DNA of 38,555 nt from Hyphomicrobiales bacterium (GCA_025359265.1 JANYHB010000034.1:1-38555), one strand, 5' to 3'. Positions 14,141 through 23,243 are shown, counted from the first letter of the stretch. Notes: generated from the letters alone by a model not told the origin. Numbers and translations: made by a program.

Positions 14141-15360
14141 ATAATTGCCTTTTCGAAAATCGGCGTGTGGCTAGCAATGCGCTCAAAGTGGAACGGCGAT
14201 AAATCAAGCGTTTGGTATTTGCCATAGGTCAACCATTCCGCTGTGGCACGGCCCATCGCCGGCGATTGCTGCAAACCATGGCCGGAAAAACCGTTGAGAA
14301 AAATAAAATTTTTGATGTGCGGGTGCGGGCCAGTGACGGCATTATGATCCAACACGTTTAAATCATAATGTCCGGCCCATTCGCTGATAACTTTCACGGC
14401 ATCAAACTGTGGTATGCGTGTGGCGACTGTGGGCCAGATATGGTTTTCCCAAAGAGAAAAATCCATCGCAAAATCATCATGGTCAACCACTGGATCATAT
14501 TCGGCATGGCCGCCGCACATATACGTGCCACCACCGTTTTCACGCATATGTACACCGGATGGATCAATGGTAAGCGGCAAATCTACAGAGAGCGGGTTTT
14601 CGGCTTTAAAAATCCACGTGTGTCGTTTGCGCGGCTCAACTGGCAAATCAATTCCGGCCATTTTGGCGGTGATGGCTGCTCGCGTGCCGGTGGCGTTCAC
14701 CACCTGTCCACACCGAATTACTTCGCCAGATTTAAGCGTTATACTCTCTATGTCTGTGCCACTTTTGTTTTTAGTCAGGGCGATGACTTCGTTGGTTACA
14801 TATTCTGCGCCGCGGTCTTGCGCTATTCGCTTCAACCAATCAAACATGGTCGAGCCATCAAAATAGCCTTCATCAACGCAGTTGATGCTGCCCAGGATAA
14901 GATCATCAGTGTTGTAAAAGGGATAGGCGTTCTGAATTTCGTCGGGCGTCATGAGTTGCGTGGCAGCACCGGCTGCAAGCTGAACCTTCTGATTGTTGCG
15001 CAAAATCTGGGCGAAAGACTCTGTGTCGGCCAAATACATATAACCAAAATTGCGGATTGAAAGTAGCGGCACGCGTTCATCCCCGCCCATGTAATGGCGC
15101 AAATTCTTATAGAATTCGGCGCCAAATTGCGAAATGCGCACATTCAGTTCCATTGAAAATTGCTGACGAATGCAAGAATTGGTTAAAGTCGTTGCGGCTT
15201 TTTCGTAAGTGGGGTCCTTTTCAATAACCAGAATGGAACCCTTGAAATCTGGGTTATCGGTTAGAAACCAGGCAGTGGAGGAACCCATGATGGCGCCGCC
15301 AATGATGACGATGTCGTAAGAGTCTTTTATTGGCGTTGGGCTTAACGCGGGAATCTGCAT
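14137..15360 (-). CDS. FAD-dependent oxidoreductase (DAO family, FOXRED1-like)
   Basis: A 407-residue flavoprotein of the D-amino-acid/sarcosine oxidase superfamily. The FAD-binding loop is VIIGGAIMGSSTAWFL at residues 18-33, with the ribose-binding glutamate at the end of ILVIEK. NATGTRA marks the middle of the FAD fold. The C-terminal GFSGHGLQQSPAMGRA is the second FAD-contact motif. It lacks a signal peptide. The general look is that of the FOXRED1-like branch, whose substrates are mostly unknown; dimethylglycine or sarcosine dehydrogenase activity is possible. It is the first gene of an operon with udh, which is an unusual partner. Confidence 0.78.
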   Translation of the reverse strand: MQIPALSPTPIKDSYDIVIIGGAIMGSSTAWFLTDNPDFKGSILVIEKDPTYEKAATTLTNSCIRQQFSMELNVRISQFGAEFYKNLRHYMGGDERVPLLSIRNFGYMYLADTESFAQILRNNQKVQLAAGAATQLMTPDEIQNAYPFYNTDDLILGSINCVDEGYFDGSTMFDWLKRIAQDRGAEYVTNEVIALTKNKSGTDIESITLKSGEVIRCGQVVNATGTRAAITAKMAGIDLPVEPRKRHTWIFKAENPLSVDLPLTIDPSGVHMRENGGGTYMCGGHAEYDPVVDHDDFAMDFSLWENHIWPTVATRIPQFDAVKVISEWAGHYDLNVLDHNAVTGPHPHIKNFIFLNGFSGHGLQQSPAMGRATAEWLTYGKYQTLDLSPFHFERIASHTPIFEKAII

Positions 15361-15548
15361 CTAGGATAGTTTCTCGCCAAGGGCCCGCCGTCAGAAGCCG
15401 GGGCATTTTCTAACTAACCCAAACAGTGATGTTTTGGCCAGATAAAAAATCGCAATTATAATGAACAACTGATGAAACTTTTTAAATAACAACCTCGTTT
15501 CTCCCCCTGACCGCCCGATTCAGAGCGGAAAACAATCGGAGAACTCAA

Positions 15549-16112
15549 ATGACGATCACCCGTAAAACCTTTCTTGCCACAGCCGCTTCAGCATTTCTTG
15601 CTGTTTCAATCGGCACAGCTTTTGCCGATAACCCCATGGTTGGTGGAGCAGCGATGCTCAAGACCAAGAACATCATCGAAAATGCTCTGAACTCTAAAGA
15701 TCACACAACATTGGTTGCCGCCGTGAAAGCGGCTGGTTTGGTAGACACGTTGCAGGGTGCCGGCCCATTCACCGTGTTTGCCCCTACGAACGATGCGTTT
15801 GCGGCTTTGCCTGCTGGCACAGTAGACATGCTGTTGAAGCCTGAAAACAAGGACAAGTTGGTAAAAATCCTCACCTGCCATGTGGTTGGCGCAAAGGCCA
15901 TGGCTGCCGATGTGATGAAAATGGTGAAAGACGATGGCGGCATGCATAAAGTGAAAACTGTTGGCGGCTGTGAACTGACGTTGAAGGTTGATGGCAGCAA
16001 GGTAACTGTAACAGACGAAGCTGGCGGCGTTGCCAATGTTACAATTGCTGACGTTGAACAATCAAACGGCGTGATCCATGTGATCGACAAGGTTCTTCTG
16101 CCAAAAATGTAA
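15549..16112 (+). CDS. Secreted fasciclin (FAS1) domain protein
   Basis: A 187-residue protein with a signal peptide of about 26 residues (ending AFA-D) and one FAS1 domain from about residue 38 to the end. The conserved H1 region GPFTVFAPTNDAFAALPAG and the H2 region NGVIHVIDKVLLP are both complete. FAS1 proteins act outside the membrane in adhesion or surface interaction; the bacterial role is poorly defined. GGAG lies nine bases before ATG 15549. A strong terminator follows, so it is probably transcribed alone. Two cysteines (in ILTCHV and GGCELT) could form a disulphide in the periplasm. Confidence 0.88.
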   Translation: MTITRKTFLATAASAFLAVSIGTAFADNPMVGGAAMLKTKNIIENALNSKDHTTLVAAVKAAGLVDTLQGAGPFTVFAPTNDAFAALPAGTVDMLLKPENKDKLVKILTCHVVGAKAMAADVMKMVKDDGGMHKVKTVGGCELTLKVDGSKVTVTDEAGGVANVTIADVEQSNGVIHVIDKVLLPKM

Positions 16113-16170
16113 GCGTCATTTTGACAATCGGCCTTTGGCGTTCTTCTTCTGAGGCGCCAATCTGTCCGAC

Positions 16171-16210
16171 AAAGCCCGCTGCCGCCCTTCGACAGCGGGC
16201 TTTGCTTTTT
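16171..16210 (+). terminator. Intrinsic terminator of the fasciclin gene
   Basis: AAAGCCCGCTG (16171-16181) pairs perfectly with CAGCGGGCTTT (16193-16203) around an 11-base loop, followed by GCTTTTT. It lies about 60 bases after the fasciclin stop and 45 bases before the leuB start, so leuB needs its own promoter within or after it, or partial read-through. Confidence 0.85.
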
Positions 16211-16254
16211 CAAACTTTATGCTAGAGGCTGCCATCACAAAAGAGGATTTGATC

Positions 16255-17364
16255 ATGGCGTCTTACAACGTTTTCTTGCTGCCAGGTGATGGCATTGGCC
16301 CCGAGGTGATGCAGGAAGTTGAAAAGATTCTGGCTTGGTTCAGAACGCAAGGCATTGCCAATTTTGAAACGGATCGCGGGCTGGTGGGTGGCTGCGCCTT
16401 TGAAGCGCACGGCAAGGCAATTTCAGAAGACGATATGGCCAAGGCCATGGCCTCAGATGCTGTGCTCTTTGGTGCCGTCGGTGGGCCGCAGTGGGATAAA
16501 GTGCCTTATGATGTGCGGCCAGAGGCAGGGCTTCTGCGCTTGCGAAAGGATTTGGGCCTATTTGCCAATTTACGCCCCGCGATATGTTACCCCGCTTTGG
16601 CTGATGCCTCTTCGTTGAAACGCGATGTGGTTGAAGGCCTGGATATTCTCATCGTGCGTGAATTAACCGGTGGTGTTTATTTTGGTGAACCCAAAACCAT
16701 CACGGATCTTGGCAATGGCCAGAAGCGCGGCATTGATACGCAAGTTTATGATACTTTCGAGATTGAGCGTATTGCCCGCGTGGCCTTCGAATTGGCGAAA
16801 ACGCGACGTAACAAGGTTTCATCAGCTGAAAAGCGCAACGTAATGAAAACGGGTGTGCTTTGGAATGAAATCGTAACGCGCATTCACCAGGAAGAATATC
16901 CCGAAGCTTCGCTTGAGCACGTGTTGGCCGATAATTGTGCCATGCAGTTGGTGCGATGGCCGAAGCAATATGACGTGATCGTGACAGATAATTTGTTTGG
17001 TGACGTGCTATCAGATGTGGCAGCGATGTTGACGGGCTCGCTTGGAATGTTGCCATCGGCTTCATTGGGCGCGCCGGATGTCAAGACCAAGCAGCGCAAA
17101 GCCCTTTATGAACCGGTGCATGGTTCTGCGCCTGATATTGCGGGCACAGGCGCTGCCAACCCGATTGCCATGATCGCGTCCTTCGGTATGGCATTGCGTT
17201 ATTCATTCGGCTTGGGTGAATGGGCTGATAAGTTAGACCAAGCGATCTCAGCCGTATTGGCCCGCGGGCTGCGCACCAAAGACATCGCTGGAGATCATTC
17301 GGCAAATTCTTCCACCACCCAAATGGGTGAGGCCATATTGAAGGAAATTCAGCTTATCGCCTAA
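16255..17364 (+). CDS. leuB: 3-isopropylmalate dehydrogenase
   Basis: LeuB oxidatively decarboxylates 3-isopropylmalate to 2-oxoisocaproate in cytoplasmic leucine synthesis. The 369-residue protein begins NVFLLPGDGIGPEV. It carries RLRKDLGLFANLRP and ELTGGVYFG for substrate binding, VTDNLFGDVLSDVA near residue 243 with the metal aspartates, and EPVHGSAPDIAG near 286 for NAD. ATG 16255 is chosen because GAGG precedes it at good spacing; an in-frame ATG at 16219 would add 12 residues and starts right after the terminator. The gene stands alone; other leu genes are not in the window. In many relatives asd or leuCD lie nearby. Confidence 0.95.
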   Translation: MASYNVFLLPGDGIGPEVMQEVEKILAWFRTQGIANFETDRGLVGGCAFEAHGKAISEDDMAKAMASDAVLFGAVGGPQWDKVPYDVRPEAGLLRLRKDLGLFANLRPAICYPALADASSLKRDVVEGLDILIVRELTGGVYFGEPKTITDLGNGQKRGIDTQVYDTFEIERIARVAFELAKTRRNKVSSAEKRNVMKTGVLWNEIVTRIHQEEYPEASLEHVLADNCAMQLVRWPKQYDVIVTDNLFGDVLSDVAAMLTGSLGMLPSASLGAPDVKTKQRKALYEPVHGSAPDIAGTGAANPIAMIASFGMALRYSFGLGEWADKLDQAISAVLARGLRTKDIAGDHSANSSTTQMGEAILKEIQLIA

Positions 17365-17531
17365 TATTTGTGCGCCAGGGTTCACCGGCCTGAATCCAGC
17401 TGTATGACAAAGTTGGCCCCATCGTCTTGGGGATTGCAACAATGTCATACTAGAGTCATAGTCCCCCTTAATATCGCTATATCCGACACTGGTCGGAAAT
17501 AATTGACGGTATTTGCAAGGAGAGCAAAAAC

Positions 17532-18695
17532 ATGACGAAACTGAATGATACGCAAGGGCTGATGCGCGCCGCCACGGTGTCGCGCCGCCGCTTGTTGAAA
17601 TCTGCCGTGGCCTTTGGAGCGGTGGGTTTTGTAGCGCCACTTACAGTAACCAATGCCTTCTCATCTTCAGGCGAGTTGAACTTTGAAGGTTGGTCTGGCT
17701 ATGATGATCTGAAAGCCAAGGTTATGCCAGCCTTCGCAAAGGCCACCGGCATCAAAGTGAACTTCAAGGAAGTTGACAGCCAAGACGCCATGCGCGCCGA
17801 TGCTAAAACCGCGATTGCCTCTGGCGCTGTGGACGTGATGGAACCAACGGTTGACCGTTTGCCGGCTTGGGTTTCGGATGGCTTTGTTCAGCCCTGGGAT
17901 TTGAAAAAAGTTGCGGTCGACAACTATCTGGAAAGTGTTCCTGGCGCCAAGGCCGGCTCTGCTGGCGATGTTGATGGCAAGCGTTACTTCCTGCCATCGG
18001 TTTGGGGCACAGAGGCGTTGACTTTCAACGCCAAGAACTATCCTAATGGCGAATATGGCAAAGCCACTTTGGCTGATCTGTTTGACGATAAGATGGCTGG
18101 CAAGGTGACGGTTCGCGGCCACTCTTCACTGGCTGCCATGGGCCGCGTGCTTGATGCACAAGGCAAACTGCCAATGCCTTGGATTGACAGCTACAAAAAC
18201 GAAGACAACATGAAAAAGCTGTGGGACATTGCTCTCGCGGAAGCCACCAAGCACAAGAAGAACATCGCCCAGTTCTGGAGCGGTGAAAACGAAGCACAAG
18301 CGGCGTTCAAAACCAACGGTGCTGAGCTTGGCCTCACCTGGGATTCGACGGGCTATAACCTCCGCAAGGATGGCTACGGCTATATCGCGCCAAAGGAAGG
18401 TGCCTTTGCGTGGAGTCAGGGCTTCTTGTTGCTCAACGGTGCCAAAAACGTTGATCAGGCGCATGAATTCGCCAAGTGGGTTTCCACTGCCGAAGGCGCT
18501 GCGGCTTGGGCTTCCGCCTTCTCGTCAAACCCGGTATCGAAGGGTGCAATCGACAAGATGGATCCTGAAGTGTCGAAGTTCTATGCCTCTTCATTCCCTG
18601 GCGATGCACTCTCGAAGCTTTACTGGTGGCCATCACAGGCTGCCTGGTTCCTCAAGCTGCGCGGTGAATATGCAGACAAGTGGAAAGCCGCTTGA
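17532..18695 (+). CDS. Polyamine-type ABC solute-binding protein with Tat signal
   Basis: A 387-residue extracellular binding protein of the PotD/SBP_bac_8 type. The N-terminus has a twin-arginine signal, SRRRLLKSAVAFGAVGF, which suggests export of a folded protein. The mature part begins ELNFEGWSGYDD, and WGTEALTFNAK and GLTWDSTGYNL are typical of PotD-like folds. It would deliver a polyamine or related small solute to the importer encoded just downstream. AAGGAGAG lies eight bases before ATG 17532. A terminator-like hairpin separates it from the ATPase gene, which should raise its level relative to the membrane parts. The ligand is not determined by the sequence. Confidence 0.85.
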   Translation: MTKLNDTQGLMRAATVSRRRLLKSAVAFGAVGFVAPLTVTNAFSSSGELNFEGWSGYDDLKAKVMPAFAKATGIKVNFKEVDSQDAMRADAKTAIASGAVDVMEPTVDRLPAWVSDGFVQPWDLKKVAVDNYLESVPGAKAGSAGDVDGKRYFLPSVWGTEALTFNAKNYPNGEYGKATLADLFDDKMAGKVTVRGHSSLAAMGRVLDAQGKLPMPWIDSYKNEDNMKKLWDIALAEATKHKKNIAQFWSGENEAQAAFKTNGAELGLTWDSTGYNLRKDGYGYIAPKEGAFAWSQGFLLLNGAKNVDQAHEFAKWVSTAEGAAAWASAFSSNPVSKGAIDKMDPEVSKFYASSFPGDALSKLYWWPSQAAWFLKLRGEYADKWKAA

Positions 18696-18714
18696 TAGCC
18701 TAGATTTTTAAATG

Positions 18715-18750
18715 TCCGGGGGGCCTTCACGGCCTCCCGGATTTTGCTTT
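18715..18750 (+). terminator. Attenuator-like terminator between binding protein and ATPase genes
   Basis: TCCGGGGGGCC (18715-18725) pairs with GGCCTCCCGGA (18731-18741), eleven pairs including one G-T, with a five-base loop, followed by TTTTGCTTT. It is strong enough to stop many transcripts, leaving fewer for the ATPase and permease genes that follow. Confidence 0.75.
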
Positions 18751-18788
18751 ATAAAGATGAGCAAAATCGGGTAACGGGGCGAGGGGTG

Positions 18789-19892
18789 ATGACCGCAAGT
18801 GTTGAGTTACGCGGCGTGTCGATGGATTTCGATAAATATCGAGCCGTCGATAATGTTTCGGTGAAGATTGAACCAGGCGAATTTTTTTCATTTTTAGGGC
18901 CATCAGGCTGCGGCAAAACCACGATTTTGCGAATGGTTTCCGGCTTTATTGAGCCAACCCAGGGCCAGGTTTTAATTGGTGGCCAGGATATGCGCGGCAT
19001 TGGGCCCAACAAGCGGCCAACTGCAATGATCTTTCAAAATTTGGCGCTGTTTCCGCTGATGACGGTTTGGGAGAATATTGCTTTCGGGCTGGAAGTGCGC
19101 GGCGCTGATAAAGCAGCGCGGCGTGCAAAGGCCGAGCAACTGCTTGACCTCGTGGAACTGCAAGGTGTGGCTGAGCGCTTGCCGGCCCAGCTTTCTGGAG
19201 GGCAGCGCCAACGTGTGGCGATTGCGCGCGCTCTTGCGGTTGAGCCAAAGTTGATGCTGTTGGACGAACCTTTGTCGGCGCTGGATTTGAAACTGCGCCA
19301 GCATATGCGGGCTGAGCTTCGCGCCATTCAGAAGCGCACCAATGTGACTTTTATTTATATCACCCATGACCAGGGTGAGGCCTTGGCGATGTCTGATCGT
19401 GTCGCCGTGATGAGCCGTGGTCAAATCCAGCAAGTGGATGTGCCGCAGAAGATTTACAACACGCCAACCAATGGCTTTGTGGCCAGTTTTGTGGGGGAGA
19501 ACAATAAATTTTCAGGTACGCTCACCTCAGTATCCAAGGCTGAAGGCAAGTTTAAAACCGACGTCGGGTCATTTTCCGTCACTTTGGGCGAGGGAGTTTC
19601 GCGCGAATCCAAATGCCGCCTTTATGTGAGGCCCGAACACGTCGAGTTCACGCTCAAGCCGAAGACGGGTTTCAATTCCGTTCCCATAACAGTTGAAGAC
19701 GTTTCCTTTGAGGGTAATTTCGCCGTGGTTCACATGAGAGACAAGGCGGCGCGCCGACTTTTGGCCGAGGTTCGCAATGATCCGGCACGTCCGCCGCCAG
19801 CAGTGGGCAGCGCAACAAACATCGTTTTCGCGCCAGACAAGGCCCTGGTATTGTTAGACTCTGAGGCCACTGCTTATGCTGAGAAGGAGTGA
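18789..19892 (+). CDS. ABC importer ATP-binding protein (PotA-like)
   Basis: A 367-residue ATPase of the polyamine/iron/maltose class. Walker A GPSGCGKTT is at residues 37-45, the signature is LSGGQRQR, Walker B is LMLLDEP, and the switch region is YITHDQGEAL. The last 120 residues form a TOBE-type domain (RLYVRPEHVEF). It powers the two permeases that follow at 19896 and 20836. ATG 18789 is preceded by GAGGGG and begins at the usual point of the family; a longer frame would start in the terminator. The stop is three bases before the GTG of the next gene. Confidence 0.88.
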   Translation: MTASVELRGVSMDFDKYRAVDNVSVKIEPGEFFSFLGPSGCGKTTILRMVSGFIEPTQGQVLIGGQDMRGIGPNKRPTAMIFQNLALFPLMTVWENIAFGLEVRGADKAARRAKAEQLLDLVELQGVAERLPAQLSGGQRQRVAIARALAVEPKLMLLDEPLSALDLKLRQHMRAELRAIQKRTNVTFIYITHDQGEALAMSDRVAVMSRGQIQQVDVPQKIYNTPTNGFVASFVGENNKFSGTLTSVSKAEGKFKTDVGSFSVTLGEGVSRESKCRLYVRPEHVEFTLKPKTGFNSVPITVEDVSFEGNFAVVHMRDKAARRLLAEVRNDPARPPPAVGSATNIVFAPDKALVLLDSEATAYAEKE

Positions 19893-19895
19893 GCG

Positions 19896-20825
19896 GTGAA
19901 CGAACTTCTCCGACGTTACGGAAAGCCGCTAACCGGATTGGCCGTTTTCCTCACGGCGTTTTGGTTGTTGTTCTTGGTCATTCTCCCCTATTTCGACATG
20001 TTCGCCAGTTCTTTCCGGCCCTATTTGCCCGCCGTTGATGTGGGTGGGCCGAAGGATGTCTATTCCTTGAACAACTATCTGACGATTTTTGAAAACGCAG
20101 ATTGGCATTTTTTTGGCTTTACTTTTCCGATGACAATCCACCTCTGGGTTTTCATTTTGACAATCCTTTTCAGCTGCCTAACCACCATCGTCTCTTTGCT
20201 GATGTGTTACCCGCTGGCCTATTTCATGGCCAAGGTCATTTCGCCCAAGGGCCTTGCCACCTTTTTGCTGTTGCTGGTCGTGCCGCTGTGGGTGAGCGAA
20301 TTACTGCGGGCTTTTGCGTGGTTTATTGTTCTGGCTTTCAAGGGTCCGCTTTCGTTGACGCTGCAAAATTTGGGCGTGATCGCAGAGCCAATTCGGTGGA
20401 CGTGGGGGTTGTGGGGCTATAGCGGAGTGCTGATTGGCCTGACCTATGCCTATATTCTTTTCATGCTGTTCCCTCTTTATAACGCCATGACGTCGCTGGA
20501 CACCAATCAGATTGAGGCGGCTGAAGATCTGGGCGCCAAATGGTGGCAGACGCATTGGCGTGTGATTATTCCGCATTCGAAGCCAGGTATCGCCTCAGGC
20601 AGCGTCACTGTATTTATGTTGGCGGTAGGATCTATTTTAGTGCCCACGTTGTTGAATTCACCATCATCTAGCTGGTTCACCGAAGTCATTTACAATCGCA
20701 TGTTTGATCAGAATGATTGGAATGGTGGCGCGGCCTATGCGTTCTTGTTGCTTCTGGTTTGCATTTTTTTCGTCACCGGCATGATGCGTTATTTCCGCGT
20801 CGGCCTTGCTGATATTGCGAAGTGA
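19896..20825 (+). CDS. ABC importer permease (PotB-like)
   Basis: A 309-residue inner-membrane protein of the BPD_transp_1 family with about six hydrophobic segments. The ATPase-coupling EAA loop reads EAAEDLGAKWWQTHWRVIIPHSKPG near residues 207-231, shown here by its ends: EAAEDLGA and IIPHSKPG. The first periplasmic loop, between segments one and two, is long, as in PotB. It starts with GTG 19896 after AAGGAG. It pairs with the permease at 20836 to form the channel for the binding protein at 17532. Confidence 0.86.
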   Translation: MNELLRRYGKPLTGLAVFLTAFWLLFLVILPYFDMFASSFRPYLPAVDVGGPKDVYSLNNYLTIFENADWHFFGFTFPMTIHLWVFILTILFSCLTTIVSLLMCYPLAYFMAKVISPKGLATFLLLLVVPLWVSELLRAFAWFIVLAFKGPLSLTLQNLGVIAEPIRWTWGLWGYSGVLIGLTYAYILFMLFPLYNAMTSLDTNQIEAAEDLGAKWWQTHWRVIIPHSKPGIASGSVTVFMLAVGSILVPTLLNSPSSSWFTEVIYNRMFDQNDWNGGAAYAFLLLLVCIFFVTGMMRYFRVGLADIAK

Positions 20826-20835
20826 GGGCTGTGTC

Positions 20836-21639
20836 ATGACCAAGAAGACCAGCCATATTTTACTTTGGGTCTATGCCGTCGGTTTCATTGTCTATTTGCT
20901 CGCCCCATTGGCTGTCATGGCAGGGGCAGCTTTTAACAATGACAAGTTTCCTTCGGTGATGCCGTGGAAAGGTTTTACGTGGCGATGGTTTGATGAGCTT
21001 TATCACGATGTTTACATTTGGCAGTATTCGCAGAATACCTTGTGGGTGGCACTTACCGTTGTGGCCTTGGCGGTGCCCATCGGCACGGCGGGTGCAATAT
21101 TGGTAAATAGTTTGAAGGGTCGCAGCCGCAGTTTGCTTTATGCAGCAATGATTTCGCCGATCCTCACCCCAGGCGCTGTGATTGGCATTTCAACGTTGAT
21201 TTTCTGGTCTAAATTCAGTGTGCCGGCGGGCTTGCATCTCTCTATCTTGGGGCAGACCAGTTTCATCGCGGCCTATGTAATGTTGATGGTTTTGGCACGT
21301 CTGCAGAGTTTTGATGCCGGGCTGGAAGAAGCCGCACTTGATCTGGGTGCGTCCCATTGGCAGACATTGCGGCGGGTTTTGTTGCCACATCTTTATCCAG
21401 CCATTGGCGCAGGTGCATTGCTGGCATTTTTTCAATCCGTTGAGAATTTCAACATCACGAAGTTTACCCGTGGTGCTTCCAACACGTTGACGGTTTATAT
21501 CGGTTCAAAGGCCCGATCCGGTGCTTCGCCTTCAATCAATGCTTTAGCCACCATTCTCATCGGCGTTACAATTGTCGGTGCCATTGGTTATGAGGTGTGG
21601 CGCAGGCGCAAAGCGGCGCGATTGGCGTTGCTGGATTAA
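20836..21639 (+). CDS. ABC importer permease (PotC-like)
   Basis: A 267-residue BPD_transp_1 protein with six hydrophobic segments. Its EAA loop reads EEAALDLGASHWQT and continues RRVLLPHLYP. PotC-type proteins of this size partner a PotB-type permease. ATG 20836, ten bases past the previous stop with GTGAGGG upstream, is preferred to an earlier in-frame start inside the previous gene. Its TAA overlaps the TAA of argE on the opposite strand by two bases, so the two operons end tail to tail with no room for a separate terminator. Confidence 0.86.
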   Translation: MTKKTSHILLWVYAVGFIVYLLAPLAVMAGAAFNNDKFPSVMPWKGFTWRWFDELYHDVYIWQYSQNTLWVALTVVALAVPIGTAGAILVNSLKGRSRSLLYAAMISPILTPGAVIGISTLIFWSKFSVPAGLHLSILGQTSFIAAYVMLMVLARLQSFDAGLEEAALDLGASHWQTLRRVLLPHLYPAIGAGALLAFFQSVENFNITKFTRGASNTLTVYIGSKARSGASPSINALATILIGVTIVGAIGYEVWRRRKAARLALLD

Positions 21640-22784
21640 AGGCACGCTTCGGCCAATCGCATCAAATAGTTTTCACAAAGCTTCAGTTGCTCGCGCGAAA
21701 CAAATTCGTCGGGCTTGTGGGCTTGGGCGATATCTCCTGGCCCGCAAATAATGGCTGGCAAACCGATTTGCTGAAACAGGCCGGCTTCAGTGCAATAAGA
21801 CACCGCATGCGTGGCGTTGCCGCCGGTGGCTTGAAGTGCAAGTTGCTCGGCAATTGAATCCTTTTCGGGTGCAAGGCCAGGCACTTCATTGGTGGAAATT
21901 GTGGTGATGCCCACATCCTGTGAAATAGCTTTCAATTCTGGTTCTAATCGCAACCGCAAAGCTTCGATGCGGCTGGGCACAAATGCCGGATCAGCGTTTG
22001 GCAGCAAGCGCGTTTCCCATTGGAAATTGCAGCCTCGCGGGATGATGTTCTTCGCCGTGCCGCCGTTGATTGTTCCCACATGAATTGTCGAATAAGGCGG
22101 ATCAAAGCGACCTGATGAATCGCCTTTCATGATCAGTTCTTTTCGCAGAACATTGATTTCACCTATCACCTCTGCGGCAACCATGATGGCATTCACACCC
22201 CGGTGGGTAAGGCTGGAATGGGCCTCGTGGCCCAACACTTCGGTGTTGAAGGTTACAGCGCTCTTGTGGCCATTCACCACTTGCATCATGGTGGGCTCGC
22301 CCACAAAAACCGCACGTGGCTTTTTCAGATGGTCGCGCATATGGGCCATCAAGGGGCGCACGCCTTTGCAGCCCACTTCTTCGTCGCAAGAAAGTGCCAG
22401 ATGGATTGGCGTTTTCAGGTTCAATGATTTGAAGTGGGGCACAAGCGCCAGAACAGCGGCGATGAAGCCTTTCATATCGGCTGTGCCACGGCCATAGAAT
22501 TTTCCGCCGCGCTCTTCCATCATGAAGGGCTCGCTTGCCCAATCTTGGCCATCCACGGGCACAACATCGGTATGGCCCGAAAGTACGATGCCATCTGAGA
22601 TATCAGGGCCGATGGTGGCATAAAGGTTGGTTTTGCCTTCTGCATAATCAATGCGCATGTGGGAAATGCCATGACCTGTAAGATAATCTTCCACATATGC
22701 GATCAGCGGCACATTTGAATTGCGCGTTGTCGTATCGAACGCGATGAGGCGCGCCAACATCTCAACTGTGGCGGTGGATGGCAT
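21636..22784 (-). CDS. argE: Acetylornithine deacetylase (M20 family)
   Basis: A 382-residue M20 metallopeptidase-fold enzyme. SGHTDVVPVDG holds the first zinc ligand (His71) and the adjacent catalytic aspartate (Asp73). GRGTADMKGF and SCDEEVGCKG hold the bridging aspartate and the general-base glutamate pair. The overall match is to ArgE, which removes acetate from N2-acetylornithine in arginine synthesis. Related succinyl-diaminopimelate or other N-acyl amino acid deacylases are the alternatives. It starts within the stop of apaG (TAATG, one shared base), so it is translationally coupled to apaG. Confidence 0.83.
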   Translation of the reverse strand: MPSTATVEMLARLIAFDTTTRNSNVPLIAYVEDYLTGHGISHMRIDYAEGKTNLYATIGPDISDGIVLSGHTDVVPVDGQDWASEPFMMEERGGKFYGRGTADMKGFIAAVLALVPHFKSLNLKTPIHLALSCDEEVGCKGVRPLMAHMRDHLKKPRAVFVGEPTMMQVVNGHKSAVTFNTEVLGHEAHSSLTHRGVNAIMVAAEVIGEINVLRKELIMKGDSSGRFDPPYSTIHVGTINGGTAKNIIPRGCNFQWETRLLPNADPAFVPSRIEALRLRLEPELKAISQDVGITTISTNEVPGLAPEKDSIAEQLALQATGGNATHAVSYCTEAGLFQQIGLPAIICGPGDIAQAHKPDEFVSREQLKLCENYLMRLAEACL

Positions 22785-23176
22785 TAATTTACGCTGTGTT
22801 TATCGAAGTGGCTATCCAGCGAGAATGCGGGAATGGCCACTTCGAAATGTTCACCCGCATCAGTCACCATACCGTAAGTTCCCGCCATAAGACCTGAGGG
22901 TGTTGGCAGTGGGCAGCCCGACGAATATGAGAAACTGTCGTTGGGCCCCAGGCGTGGTTGCTCGCCCACCACACCGGGGCCTTGCACTTCTTGGCGATGG
23001 CCCGAAGCATCTGTGATGATCCAATGGCGGGTAAGCAACTTCACCGTTTCGGTGCCTTGATTGGCGATGGTGATGGTATAAGCCCAAACAAATTTATTTT
23101 CATGGGGCAGCGACTGCCCTTCGAGGAAATGCGGTTGGGCGGTGATCACGATATTTCTGGTCGTGGAGCGGTACAT
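22784..23176 (-). CDS. apaG: ApaG protein
   Basis: A 130-residue single-domain protein of the ApaG/DUF525 family, an immunoglobulin-like fold. Diagnostic segments are FVWAYTITIANQG, LLTRHWIITDASG, VQGPGVVGEQPRL and YSSGCPLPTPSG followed by MAGTYGM. ApaG is linked to cobalt and magnesium tolerance and to Ap4A level in enterobacteria; its biochemical role is not settled. It is the first gene of a pair with argE. A perfect 12-base terminator hairpin lies just upstream, separating it from the leftward binding-protein gene. Confidence 0.93.
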   Translation of the reverse strand: MYRSTTRNIVITAQPHFLEGQSLPHENKFVWAYTITIANQGTETVKLLTRHWIITDASGHRQEVQGPGVVGEQPRLGPNDSFSYSSGCPLPTPSGLMAGTYGMVTDAGEHFEVAIPAFSLDSHFDKHSVN

Positions 23177-23193
23177 GACTTCATCTTAACAAA

Positions 23194-23221
23194 AAAACCC
23201 CGGTGTTGCCACCGGGGTTTT
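23194..23221. terminator. Perfect bidirectional terminator
   Basis: AAAACCCCGGTG (23194-23205) pairs perfectly with CACCGGGGTTTT (23210-23221) around a four-base TTGC loop. It lies 23 bases after the stop of the leftward binding-protein gene at 23244 and before apaG, so its working direction is leftward. A T-run is present on both strands. Confidence 0.9.
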
Positions 23222-23243
23222 GTAAGATTTATTACCCGATGGC

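Noticed and set aside
14368-15060. A 230-codon open frame on the plus strand
   Set aside because: It is antisense to the FAD oxidoreductase gene, which has intact FAD motifs across the same stretch.
17425-17440. CCCCA/TGGGG hairpin after leuB as a terminator
   Set aside because: The stem has only five pairs and no T-run follows, so termination is not supported.
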